17,506 nt of DNA from Pseudomonadota bacterium (GTDB lineage Bacteria; Pseudomonadota; Alphaproteobacteria; Rhizobiales; Xanthobacteraceae). Position 1 is the stretch's first letter. Every line of letters begins with the position of its first letter. The stretch spans positions 1 through 17,506 of the forward strand of contig JAJYAH010000051.1 in NCBI GenBank assembly GCA_021779635.1, in the 5' to 3' direction. Below are positions 1 to 6,904 of this stretch, piece by piece. Both the position numbers and the translations under genes were made by a program. Below the pieces are notes generated by a model, which was not told where the DNA came from, did not search any database, and saw only the letters and a list, made by a program, of their open reading frames with translations.

Positions 1-865
1 GGCTGGGGTGGAAATCCTCCAGGGCGTCGGTTTTTTCGCCGGTGCCGATCAGCTTGATCGGCTTGCCGGTGACCGCGCGCATCGACAGCGCCGCACCGCC
101 GCGGCCGTCGCCGTCGACCCGCGTCAGCACGATGCCGGTGAGGCCGACGCGCTCGTCAAACGACCGCGCCAGGTTGACCGCGTCCTGACCGGTGAGCGAA
201 TCCGCGACCAGCAGTACTTCGTGCGGGTTGGCCGTGGTTTTGATCTCGGCGGCTTCCGCCATCATCTCTTCGTCGAGCGTGGTGCGCCCGGCGGTGTCGA
301 GCAGCACCACGTCGTAGCCGCCGAGCCTGGCGGCTTCCAGCGCGCGCTTGGCAATCTGCGCCGGCTTCTGGCCGGCGACGATCGGAAGGGTCTGGATATC
401 GAGATCGCGGCCGAGCACCGCCAGCTGCTCCATCGCCGCCGGGCGATAGATGTCGAGCGAGGCCATCAGCACCTTGCGCTTGTCGCGCTGGGTCAGGCGG
501 CGGGCCAGTTTGGCGGTCGTGGTGGTCTTGCCGGAGCCCTGCAGGCCGACCATCATGATCGCCACCGGCGGCACGGCGTTGAGGTCGATGGTCTGGCCGT
601 CGGAGCCGAGGGTGGCGATCAGTTCGTCGTGAACGATCTTCACCACCATCTGGCCGGGCGTCACCGATTTGACGACGGTGGCGCCGATCGCCTGCTCGCG
701 GACTTTCTCGGCGAAGCTTCTGACCACGTCGAGCGAGACGTCGGCTTCGAGCAGCGCGCGGCGCACCTCGCGCATCGCGGCATCGACGTCGGCTTCCGTC
801 AGCGAACCGCGCCGCGTCAGCCGATCGAGAATGCCACCCAGCTTTTCCGACAGATTGTCGAACAA
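1..865 (-). CDS. ffh: Signal recognition particle GTPase Ffh, N-terminal part (cut by window edge)
   Basis: Ffh binds 4.5S RNA and signal sequences of nascent membrane proteins and docks with FtsY at the inner membrane. The visible 288 residues cover the N domain (about 1-95) and most of the SRP GTPase G domain. The P-loop GLQGSGKT is at 107-114, DTAGRT at 190-195, and TRVDGDGRGG at 248-257. The methionine-rich M domain, which binds RNA and signal sequence, would lie beyond base 1. The start is read as TTG at 865, because it gives the family N-terminus LFDNLSEKLGGILDRLTRRG and has AAGGA (874-878, complement) 8 nt upstream; no ATG fits better. The gene diverges from the metallo-hydrolase at 1256. 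A candidate promoter at 1141-1169 would give a leader of roughly 270 nt. Identity is very secure; the TTG start is likely. Confidence 0.97.
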   Translation of the reverse strand, partial: MFDNLSEKLGGILDRLTRRGSLTEADVDAAMREVRRALLEADVSLDVVRSFAEKVREQAIGATVVKSVTPGQMVVKIVHDELIATLGSDGQTIDLNAVPPVAIMMVGLQGSGKTTTTAKLARRLTQRDKRKVLMASLDIYRPAAMEQLAVLGRDLDIQTLPIVAGQKPAQIAKRALEAARLGGYDVVLLDTAGRTTLDEEMMAEAAEIKTTANPHEVLLVADSLTGQDAVNLARSFDERVGLTGIVLTRVDGDGRGGAALSMRAVTGKPIKLIGTGEKTDALEDFHPS

Positions 866-883
866 TTCCGTAGTCCTTGTTAA

Positions 884-997
884 CCTCGCCCTGCTTGCGG
901 GGAGAGGTCGGATCGCCTCGGCGATCCGGGTGAGGGAGCGCTGGGCCAAGTAAGAGCCCCTCACCCCGACCCTCTCTCCGCAAGAGCGGGGCGAGGG
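884..997. repeat. Imperfect palindromic intergenic element with a nested hairpin
   Basis: This is a 114-bp inverted repeat. CCTCGCCC (884-891) pairs with GGGCGAGG (989-996), and GGGTGAGGG (928-936) pairs with CCCTCACCC (958-966). Intervening arms of the ttgcggggagagg type are also complementary. A separate perfect hairpin, GATCGCC-tc-GGCGATC (911-926), is inserted in the left arm. The element starts 6 bp beyond the ffh ribosome-binding site and so would lie in the ffh 5' leader. A partial copy (23 of 26 bases match positions 971-996) occurs at 2333-2358. It resembles the dispersed CCCTCACCC...GGGGAGAGG palindromes of Bradyrhizobium-group genomes. That link is from memory. Confidence 0.8.
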
Positions 998-1140
998 AGA
1001 AGAAAACCGTCATCGGTTGGTGACGACGGGTAACCAAACACTTTCGCGCCCGAGGGCGCATCGCGCTGTCGGGCGTTGACCTCCGGTCTCCAGGGCCGGG
1101 CGGCGGGTCGAAAAGAACGTCTTTCCGATGAGTGGCGGCG

Positions 1141-1169
1141 GTTTAACCTCCGGACACCGGAAAAGTCAA
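1141..1169 (-). promoter_or_regulatory. Candidate sigma-70-type promoter for ffh
   Basis: On the minus strand TTGACT (1164-1169) is followed after exactly 17 nt by TTAAAC (1141-1146). The -35 matches consensus in five of six positions; the -10 is weak. It faces ffh, and transcription would start near 1135, giving a long leader that includes the palindromic element at 884-997. This is prediction from motif and spacing only. Confidence 0.4.
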
Positions 1170-1205
1170 GAAAAGTAGGTGAAAATGGCATTTTTTCGAA
1201 CCGGG

Positions 1206-1252
1206 CCGATTGGCGTACCCCTTGCCGGAACCGGCATTTTGAGGCCAATCGG
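1206..1252 (+). other. Nested inverted repeat abutting the metallo-hydrolase start codon
   Basis: A perfect 9-bp outer stem, CCGATTGGC (1206-1214) with GCCAATCGG (1244-1252), encloses a perfect 6-bp inner repeat, TGCCGG-aa-CCGGCA (1223-1236), followed by TTTT. The outer right arm ends 3 nt before the ATG at 1256 and overlaps the only Shine-Dalgarno-like tract nearby, GAGG (1241-1244). If transcribed, the leader would fold next to the start codon. Function is not known; a translational control structure is one possibility. Confidence 0.5.
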
Positions 1253-1255
1253 GCC

Positions 1256-2332
1256 ATGACCATTGCCCGCCGTCGTGTTTCTGGCCGTGGTTTCGAGCTG
1301 CTGGCCGGCGCTGCCGCCGTGATCGGCATCCCGTCAGTCTGGATGTATCGTATACAAACCTATGCCGGGCCGGTCTCCGATCATTTCGACGGAACTCACT
1401 TTTTCGATCCTGATGGCGCGCCGCCGAAATCGCTTCGGGAAGTGTTGCGCTGGCAGTTCGGCGGCGGCAGGCAACGCCGTGCCTGGCCCGAACGGGCGCC
1501 GAGCCCTCACGCCGACACGCCACCGGCGCGGGTGACCGGCGACAAGGTGCGATTTTCGTTTGTCGGTCACGTCAGCTGGCTGATCCAAACCTCAGGGCTG
1601 AACATCCTGATCGACCCGGTGTGGTCGGAGCGCGCCTCGCCGATGCCGTGGGCGGGACCGAAGCGTTACAACGATCCCGGCATTGCATTCGATGCGCTGC
1701 CTCCAATCGATATCGTGCTGGTGTCGCATGGCCATTACGACCATCTCGACACAGCGACGCTGTCGAAACTCGCCGCGAAATTCTCGCCGCGCGTGATCAC
1801 GCCGCTCGGCAACGACCTGACGATGCGCGACGCCGATTCTGCGATCCGCGCCGAGGCATTCGACTGGCATGACCGCGTCGAACTCGGCAATGCCATCGCC
1901 GTCACACTGGTGCCGACGCGGCACTGGTCGGCGCGCGGACTGTTCGACCGCAACAAGGCGCTGTGGGCGAGTTTCGTGGTCGAGACGCCGGTCGGCAAGC
2001 TCTACATCGTGTGCGATTCGGGCTACGGTGACGGCGTGCATTTCCGCCGCGTCGCGCAGGCCCATGGTCCGCTTCGATTGGCGATCCTGCCGATCGGCGC
2101 CTATGAGCCGCGCTGGTTCATGCGGGATCAGCACATGAACCCGTCCGATGCGGTGAAGGCGCTGGCCGATTGCGGCGCGCAACAGGCGCTGGCGCATCAT
2201 CACGGCACCTTCCAGCTCACCGATGAAGCGATTGATGCGCCGGTCATCGCACTCGGTGCAGCGCTTGATGAAGCGAACATCCCGCGTGAGCGTTTCGCGA
2301 CGCTCAAGCCGGGACAGGTGGTGGAGATTTAA
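1256..2332 (+). CDS. NAPE-PLD-like MBL-fold metallo-hydrolase, membrane-anchored
   Basis: This 358-residue metallo-beta-lactamase-fold hydrolase has an N-terminal hydrophobic segment (about 13-30) after an Arg-rich start, suggesting an inner-membrane anchor. The metal-binding signature HGHYDHLD is at 158-165 (H158, H160, D162, H163). Further candidate ligands are H223 (PTRHWS), D254 (CDSGYGDG) and the HHH tract at 314-316. The segments FVGHVSWLIQ (102-111) and GAYEPRWFMRDQHMNP (281-296) closely resemble N-acyl-phosphatidylethanolamine phospholipase D and UlaG-like hydrolases. The reaction in bacteria is generally unproven; a lipid or phosphodiester substrate is inferred from the family. The ATG at 1256 keeps the anchor; an open frame continues upstream to 1076 without family-like sequence. 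The gene converges with the SIMPL gene, 34 bp apart. Confidence 0.88.
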   Translation: MTIARRRVSGRGFELLAGAAAVIGIPSVWMYRIQTYAGPVSDHFDGTHFFDPDGAPPKSLREVLRWQFGGGRQRRAWPERAPSPHADTPPARVTGDKVRFSFVGHVSWLIQTSGLNILIDPVWSERASPMPWAGPKRYNDPGIAFDALPPIDIVLVSHGHYDHLDTATLSKLAAKFSPRVITPLGNDLTMRDADSAIRAEAFDWHDRVELGNAIAVTLVPTRHWSARGLFDRNKALWASFVVETPVGKLYIVCDSGYGDGVHFRRVAQAHGPLRLAILPIGAYEPRWFMRDQHMNPSDAVKALADCGAQQALAHHHGTFQLTDEAIDAPVIALGAALDEANIPRERFATLKPGQVVEI

Positions 2333-2358
2333 CCTCTCCCCGCAGGAGCCGGGCGAGG
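2333..2358. repeat. Half copy of the palindromic element, possible bidirectional terminator
   Basis: This 26-bp segment matches 971-996 at 23 of 26 positions and fills most of the 34-bp gap between two convergent genes. It can fold as CCTC-t-CCC paired with GGG-c-GAGG around a 10-nt loop. There is no T-tract, so any terminator role would not be of the classic intrinsic type. Confidence 0.55.
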
Positions 2359-2366
2359 CGGAAGGA

Positions 2367-3083
2367 CTACGGCGAAGGCTTGATCGCCCAGGATACGCTC
2401 ACGCTGACGGAAAGCGTCTCTTCGCCTTGCGACACCGGCGCTGCGGCCATCGGCGCCATGGCCATCTTGCTGCGGAACATCGGCGCCGACACATTGCCCT
2501 CTGAAATGCTGAGCGGCGCACCAAGCGTGACGCCGGCGGCCTTGGCATAAATCTCGGCCTTGCGGCGGGCGTCGGCAAACGCCTGTTCGCGGGCCTCATC
2601 GAGAAGTTTCGACGCCGCGGACACCATGAAGTTGATGCCGCCGATGTCGTTCGCGCCCGCGCCCACCAGCATGTCGATCACGCCGGCGACCTTGGTGACG
2701 TCGCGCAACCGGATCGTCACGTGATTGCTGGCGCGGTAGCCGACGATCGCCGGCGGGCCGGAGCGGTTCGGCGGGTTTTGTGTTTGCGGTTGCAATGACA
2801 GCCGCGAGGTCTGGATATCCTTCTCCTCAATGCCGGCGGCCTTCAACGCCAGCAGCACCTTGCCCATCGCCGCGTTGCTGGCATCCGAAGCCTCGCGCGC
2901 GGTTTTGGCCTCCGAGGTGAAGCCGCCGTCGACCTCCGCCAGATCGGGCGGCACCGATACGGTGGCTTCGCCGGTGACGGAAATCATCGCCGGGCGCTCG
3001 CTCTGCGCCAGCGCCGGGGGTGCGAGCAGCATGGCCACCATCAGAGGGGCTATGAGCGGAGCGCGGTATTTCATGAATTTCAC
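2367..3083 (-). CDS. Exported SIMPL-domain (DUF541) protein
   Basis: The product is a 238-residue protein with a signal peptide (hydrophobic run about 9-25, cleavage likely after PPALA). A SIMPL/DUF541 domain fills the rest, in the style of E. coli YggE. Typical family features are the opening ISVTGEATVSVPPDLAEV, the YRASNHVTIRLRD strand and the EQAFADARRKAEIYAKAAGV helix near 165-185. The molecular role of the family is not settled; YggE-type proteins are periplasmic and linked to stress responses. The start is read as GTG at 3083, forming GTGA with the stop of the upstream gene, which suggests translational coupling. An ATG at 3074 three codons downstream is the alternative. It is the second gene of a two-gene minus-strand unit with the GyrI-like gene. 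Confidence 0.9.
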   Translation of the reverse strand: MKFMKYRAPLIAPLMVAMLLAPPALAQSERPAMISVTGEATVSVPPDLAEVDGGFTSEAKTAREASDASNAAMGKVLLALKAAGIEEKDIQTSRLSLQPQTQNPPNRSGPPAIVGYRASNHVTIRLRDVTKVAGVIDMLVGAGANDIGGINFMVSAASKLLDEAREQAFADARRKAEIYAKAAGVTLGAPLSISEGNVSAPMFRSKMAMAPMAAAPVSQGEETLSVSVSVSWAIKPSP

Positions 3084-3748
3084 TTCAGCGGCACATAGAC
3101 GTTGATCACCAGTTTGTCCTCCGCTGTCTTCAGGGGATCGGTGATGTATTCCTCGATGAAGGTGTCCTTGGCCTCGAGCTTCTTGTCGTCGAGGTGATTG
3201 GTGATCGCCTCATAGGTGTTGTCCATGTTGTCGTAGGAACCGCGATGGACGAACTTCAGCGCCTTGCCATCGGGCGATTTGCCCATGCTCATATCCTTGG
3301 TCAGGTTTTTCGGATCCTGATCGACCGGAATTTCCGCCAGATAGGTGAATCCGGTATCGTCGGTGGAGGTGTAAACGATCATCGGATTGCCGGCGCTTTT
3401 GATGCCTTGCTTGTCGAGCAGCGCCGACAGAGTCTTGAACGAGTCGATCAGGGTCTCGAACGCTGAATCCCAGTTGGCGCTGCCCTTGAGAACGACAACC
3501 GTCTTCGGTGCCAGCGTGGTTTCCTCGCCGAACGGATCGGCGGCCTGAACCGGTGCGGCAGCGGACGGCGGTGTCGCGGGGGTTTCGGCCGCGGCGGGCG
3601 GTTTTGCAGGCGCGGCGGAAGGACTGGCTGCCGGGGCCGGTGTCGCCGCAGCCGGCGATTCCGCCAATGCTGTGGCGACGCCGAGCGAAATCGCGGCTGC
3701 CGGGACCAGCGCGACCATGGCAAGGCGGATAGAGCGGAAGCAATTCAT
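3080..3748 (-). CDS. Exported protein with a GyrI-like (effector-binding) domain
   Basis: This is a 222-residue protein. It has a signal peptide (1 to about 29, ending TALA), an Ala/Pro-rich low-complexity linker (about 30-70), and a C-terminal GyrI-like / AraC effector-binding-type domain (about 75-222). The domain call rests on KFVHRGSYDNMDNTYEAI, the helix after it, and the terminal IEEYITDPLKTAEDKLVINV pattern, which match the small-molecule-binding fold of that family. The ATG at 3748 has AAGGAG 8 nt upstream; the frame is open further upstream without signal-peptide character. It overlaps the SIMPL gene by 4 bp and probably leads that operon. Such domains usually sit in cytoplasmic regulators or stand alone, so an exported copy is notable. 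Ligand unknown. Confidence 0.85.
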   Translation of the reverse strand: MNCFRSIRLAMVALVPAAAISLGVATALAESPAAATPAPAASPSAAPAKPPAAAETPATPPSAAAPVQAADPFGEETTLAPKTVVVLKGSANWDSAFETLIDSFKTLSALLDKQGIKSAGNPMIVYTSTDDTGFTYLAEIPVDQDPKNLTKDMSMGKSPDGKALKFVHRGSYDNMDNTYEAITNHLDDKKLEAKDTFIEEYITDPLKTAEDKLVINVYVPLK

Positions 3749-3872
3749 GCGATATTCTCCTTGGTCGCATTCAGCGATGGTCGTCTCGGTCGGCGGTGCT
3801 TCGCTTGCGTGTCCCGGGTCACGGCGGCGAAGCGCCGCCAATCTAACACGCAAGGCCCGCTTTCGTCCCATC

Positions 3873-3897
3873 TCAGGTAGCTCATGTCAGGTAACTC
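3873..3897. repeat. Short direct repeat in the divergent GyrI-like/dapF spacer
   Basis: TCAGGTAGCTC (3873-3883) and TCAGGTAACTC (3887-3897) are 11-mers with one mismatch and a 14-bp period. They lie in the 238-bp spacer between the divergent genes starting at 3748 and 3987. They could be a tandem operator for an unidentified regulator or chance. I see no other convincing element in this spacer. Confidence 0.35.
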
Positions 3898-3986
3898 TCG
3901 CGGCCGGCGGGTAACGACACAAAATCACCACACTGGCCAATCCGCCATCATTCGCCATATAAGGCAGGCATAATTCGGGAAATTTC

Positions 3987-4859
3987 ATGAGCGCGCTCGC
4001 CAATCATGCGTTTGCCAAGATGAACGGCATCGGCAACGAAATCGTCGTGGTCGATCTGCGCGATTCGGCCGCCGCTGTCACGGCCGAGGAAGCGCGCGCC
4101 GTCGCCTCGCCCAGCGGGGTGCATTACGACCAGTTGATGGTGCTGCAGCCGCCGCGGCTTGCGGGCACCGAGGCCTTCATCCGCATTTACAACAACGACG
4201 GCTCGGAGGCCGCCGCCTGCGGCAACGGTATGCGCTGCGTGGCGCGCCGGCTGTTCGAGAAAACCGGCCACACTCAGGTCACCTTCGAGACACGTGCCGG
4301 GCTCTTGAATTGCTGGCGCGGCCCATCCGACGATCTCTACACCGTCGATATGGGCCGGCCGAAATTCGGCTGGCAGGACATTCCGCTCGCGGAGGAGTTT
4401 CGCGACACGCGGTCGATCGAACTGCAGATCGGCCCGATCGACGCGCCGGTGCTGCATACGCCGTCCGCGGTCAGCATGGGCAATCCGCATGCGATCTTCT
4501 GGGTCGACGACGTCAACGCCTACGACCTTGCCCGCTTCGGGCCGCTTCTGGAAAACCATCCGATCTTTCCCGAGCGCGCCAATATCACGCTCGCCCATAT
4601 TGTCGATCGCGATCACATCACGATCCGCACCTGGGAACGCGGTGCGGGACTGACCAAGGCCTGCGGCTCGGCGGCCTGCGCCACGGCGGTGGCCGCGGCC
4701 CGGCTCCGGCGCGCCAATCGCACGGTGCAGATAACGCTACCCGGCGGCGAACTCGGCATCGAGTGGCGCGAGCGCGACGACCACGTCCTGATGACGGGCA
4801 CCGCGACATTCGAGTATGAAGGGCGATTCGATCCGGCATTGTTTGCCAGCGTCGCCTGA
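3987..4859 (+). CDS. dapF: Diaminopimelate epimerase
   Basis: The 290-residue cytoplasmic enzyme interconverts LL- and meso-diaminopimelate, supplying the peptidoglycan cross-linking residue and lysine. It is PLP-independent and uses two cysteines as acid and base. These are visible as C78 in [10 protein letters not shown] and C226 in [10 protein letters not shown], one in each of the two pseudo-symmetric halves. The N-terminal [17 protein letters not shown] and the later [13 protein letters not shown] are family hallmarks. Length is as expected. The ATG at 3987 follows a GGGA tract about 7 nt upstream. The stop is one base before the mtaB start, so the two genes are probably co-transcribed and coupled. 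Confidence 0.97.
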   Translation: MSALANHAFAKMNGIGNEIVVVDLRDSAAAVTAEEARAVASPSGVHYDQLMVLQPPRLAGTEAFIRIYNNDGSEAAACGNGMRCVARRLFEKTGHTQVTFETRAGLLNCWRGPSDDLYTVDMGRPKFGWQDIPLAEEFRDTRSIELQIGPIDAPVLHTPSAVSMGNPHAIFWVDDVNAYDLARFGPLLENHPIFPERANITLAHIVDRDHITIRTWERGAGLTKACGSAACATAVAAARLRRANRTVQITLPGGELGIEWRERDDHVLMTGTATFEYEGRFDPALFASVA

Positions 4860-4860
4860 C

Positions 4861-6150
4861 ATGAGCGTCGATGTCGTCACCTTCGGCTGTCGTCTCAACG
4901 CCTTCGAATCTGAAGTGATCGCCCGCGAGGCGGAACGCGCCGGCCTCACCGAAACCATCGTCATCAATAGCTGTGCGGTCACCAACGAAGCCGTTGCGCA
5001 GGCGCGGCAATCGATCCGCCGGCTGAGGCGCGAACGGCCGTCGGCGCGGATTGTGGTGACCGGCTGCGCGGCGCAGACCGAGCCCGGGATGTTCGCCGGC
5101 ATGGCCGAGGTCGATCGCGTCGTCGGCAATGACGACAAGATGCGCGGCGACGCGTGGCGCGCCGCCCGCGCGGCTTTCGACATTGCCGGCAATTTCGGCA
5201 TCGAGCAAAGCGAAAAGATCGCGGTCGCCGACATCATGGCGGTCCGGGAGATGGCGCCGCATCTCTTGGAGGGCTTTCAGCGCGGCCTGCCGCGGGTGTT
5301 CGTGCAGGTGCAGAATGGTTGCGATCACCGCTGCACTTTCTGCATTATTCCCCATGGCCGCGGCAATTCGCGGTCGGTGCCGATGGGCGCGGTGGTGGCC
5401 CAGGTCCGCGCGCTGGTCGAGCGCGGCCATGCCGAGATCGTGCTGACCGGGGTCGATCTGACGAGTTATGGCGCGGATCTGCCGGGCACGCCGAAACTCG
5501 GCCTGCTGGCGAAGCAGGTCCTGCGGCATGTGCCCGACCTGAAGCGGCTGCGGATTTCCTCGATCGATCAAGTCGAGGTCGACGGCGATCTGCTCGACGT
5601 GATCGCGGACGAAGAGCGGCTGATGCCGCATCTGCATCTGTCGCTGCAGTCCGGCGACGACCTCATCTTGAAGCGGATGAAGCGGCGGCATTCCCGTAGC
5701 GAAGCGATTCAATTCTGTGCCCAGGTGCGGCGCTTGCGGCCGGATATCGCGCTCGGCGCCGATATCATCGCCGGATTCCCGACCGAGTCCGACGAGATGT
5801 TCGCGCGCTCGCAGGATCTGGTGGAAGAATGCGATCTGACGTTCCTGCATGTGTTTCCCTATTCCAGGCGGCCGGGCACGCCGGCGGCGCGGATGCCGCA
5901 GGTATCGGGCGAGCAGGTCAAGGAACGCGCCCGGCGCTTGCGGGCGACGGGAGAAGCCGCGTTGCAAAAACGTCTGGCTTCGGAAATCGGCGCGACTCGC
6001 CGGGTTCTGATCGAAAGCGCCAGACAGGGCCGCACCGAGCATTTCATGCCGGTGGCTATCAGCGGCGAGACACCGCGCGCGGTGCTGACGCTGAAGATGG
6101 CAGGGCATGACCGCGCGCGGTTGATCCCGGACGGTCATCGCCCGGCTTGA
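4861..6150 (+). CDS. mtaB: tRNA t6A37 methylthiotransferase MtaB (radical SAM)
   Basis: MtaB converts t6A at position 37 of ANN-decoding tRNAs to ms2t6A. The 429-residue protein shows the three parts of the family. The N-terminal methylthiotransferase domain has cysteines C10, C38 and C69 for one [4Fe-4S] cluster. The radical-SAM core has CDHRCTFC with C154, C158 and C161, and GADIIAGFPTE further on. A TRAM-like domain lies at the C-terminus. The short N-terminus beginning VDVVTFGCRLNAFES and this tRNA class favour MtaB over MiaB or RimO. The ATG at 4861 begins one nucleotide after the dapF stop with no clear Shine-Dalgarno, consistent with translational coupling. The gene ends 3 bp from the stop of the antisense pseudouridine synthase gene. 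Confidence 0.95.
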   Translation: MSVDVVTFGCRLNAFESEVIAREAERAGLTETIVINSCAVTNEAVAQARQSIRRLRRERPSARIVVTGCAAQTEPGMFAGMAEVDRVVGNDDKMRGDAWRAARAAFDIAGNFGIEQSEKIAVADIMAVREMAPHLLEGFQRGLPRVFVQVQNGCDHRCTFCIIPHGRGNSRSVPMGAVVAQVRALVERGHAEIVLTGVDLTSYGADLPGTPKLGLLAKQVLRHVPDLKRLRISSIDQVEVDGDLLDVIADEERLMPHLHLSLQSGDDLILKRMKRRHSRSEAIQFCAQVRRLRPDIALGADIIAGFPTESDEMFARSQDLVEECDLTFLHVFPYSRRPGTPAARMPQVSGEQVKERARRLRATGEAALQKRLASEIGATRRVLIESARQGRTEHFMPVAISGETPRAVLTLKMAGHDRARLIPDGHRPA

Positions 6151-6153
6151 CCA

Positions 6154-6876
6154 TCACTCCCCGTTCCAGCCGCAGGCCCGAAGCCGTTCATGCAAATGCG
6201 CCGGCGCCGGTGCGGCCACGTGCACCGGGTCCTTGTTCTTCGAAATCGGAATTCCGATTTCGCGGGAATGCAAATGCAGTCTCGGTTCGCCGAAGCGGGG
6301 ACCGTTCCCGTAAATATTGTCGCCGACAATCGGCCAGCCCATCGCGGCGGCGTGAACCCGCAATTGATGGGTGCGGCCGGTGACCGGTTCCAGCGCGAGC
6401 CAGGCGAGGCCATCGCCGCGTCCCAGTACTTTCCAGTTGGTGGTCGCTGGCTGGCCATCCGCATCGGGCTTCTGCCACCAGCCGCGCTCGGCGTTGAGGC
6501 GCCCGAGCGGCATGTCGATGGTGCCGTGATCCTCGACCGGGCCGCCTTCGACCACCGCCCAGTAGGTCTTGGAAATCCTGCCATGCTTGAACAGGAGCCC
6601 CAGCGACGCCGTTGCCTTGCGGTGTCGTCCCAGCACGAGGCAACCGGAGGTGTCCTTATCGAGCCGGTGGGCGAGAACCGGCGGACGCGGCAGGCCAAAC
6701 CGCAGCGCATCGAACGAGGATTCCAGATTGGCGCCGCCCTTGGGGCCGCGATGCACCGGTAGCCCCGCGGGCTTGTCGATCACCAGCATCAGCCCGTCGC
6801 GATGGAGCACGCGCGCCTGAATTTCCTCCGCGGTTAATTCGGGAACATCCATCGATCGGTCAAGACTTTCGCTCAC
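6154..6876 (-). CDS. RluA-family RNA pseudouridine synthase
   Basis: The protein (240 residues from GTG at 6876, or 232 from ATG at 6852) isomerises uridine to pseudouridine in RNA. The signature HRLDKDTSG is at 70-78, with catalytic Asp D73. The RTHQLRVHAAAMGWPIVGD segment matches RluA motif III. There is no N-terminal S4 domain, as in RluA/TruC-type short enzymes; whether the target is rRNA or tRNA cannot be told. Neither start has a strong ribosome-binding site. The gene is antisense to its neighbours, with its stop 3 bp from the mtaB stop and its start only 28 bp from the ftsY start. That leaves little room for independent terminators or back-to-back promoters. Confidence 0.92.
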   Translation of the reverse strand: MSESLDRSMDVPELTAEEIQARVLHRDGLMLVIDKPAGLPVHRGPKGGANLESSFDALRFGLPRPPVLAHRLDKDTSGCLVLGRHRKATASLGLLFKHGRISKTYWAVVEGGPVEDHGTIDMPLGRLNAERGWWQKPDADGQPATTNWKVLGRGDGLAWLALEPVTGRTHQLRVHAAAMGWPIVGDNIYGNGPRFGEPRLHLHSREIGIPISKNKDPVHVAAPAPAHLHERLRACGWNGE

Positions 6877-6904
6877 GGCGCGAAACCGCTAACACACCCC
6901 CGAT

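Noticed and set aside
156..1061. A 301-codon minus-strand open frame overlapping ffh and its leader
   Set aside because: Within ffh it is a shifted frame of the real gene, and in the leader it translates the palindromic repeat. It has no domain.
1223..1240. TGCCGG-aa-CCGGCA followed by TTTT as an intrinsic terminator
   Set aside because: The loop of two is too small without opening the stem, the T-run is only four, and no plus-strand gene lies upstream to terminate.
4618..6138. A 506-codon open frame antisense to dapF and mtaB
   Set aside because: Its sequence is low-complexity Arg/His/Asp-rich without family character, and both genes on the other strand are secure.
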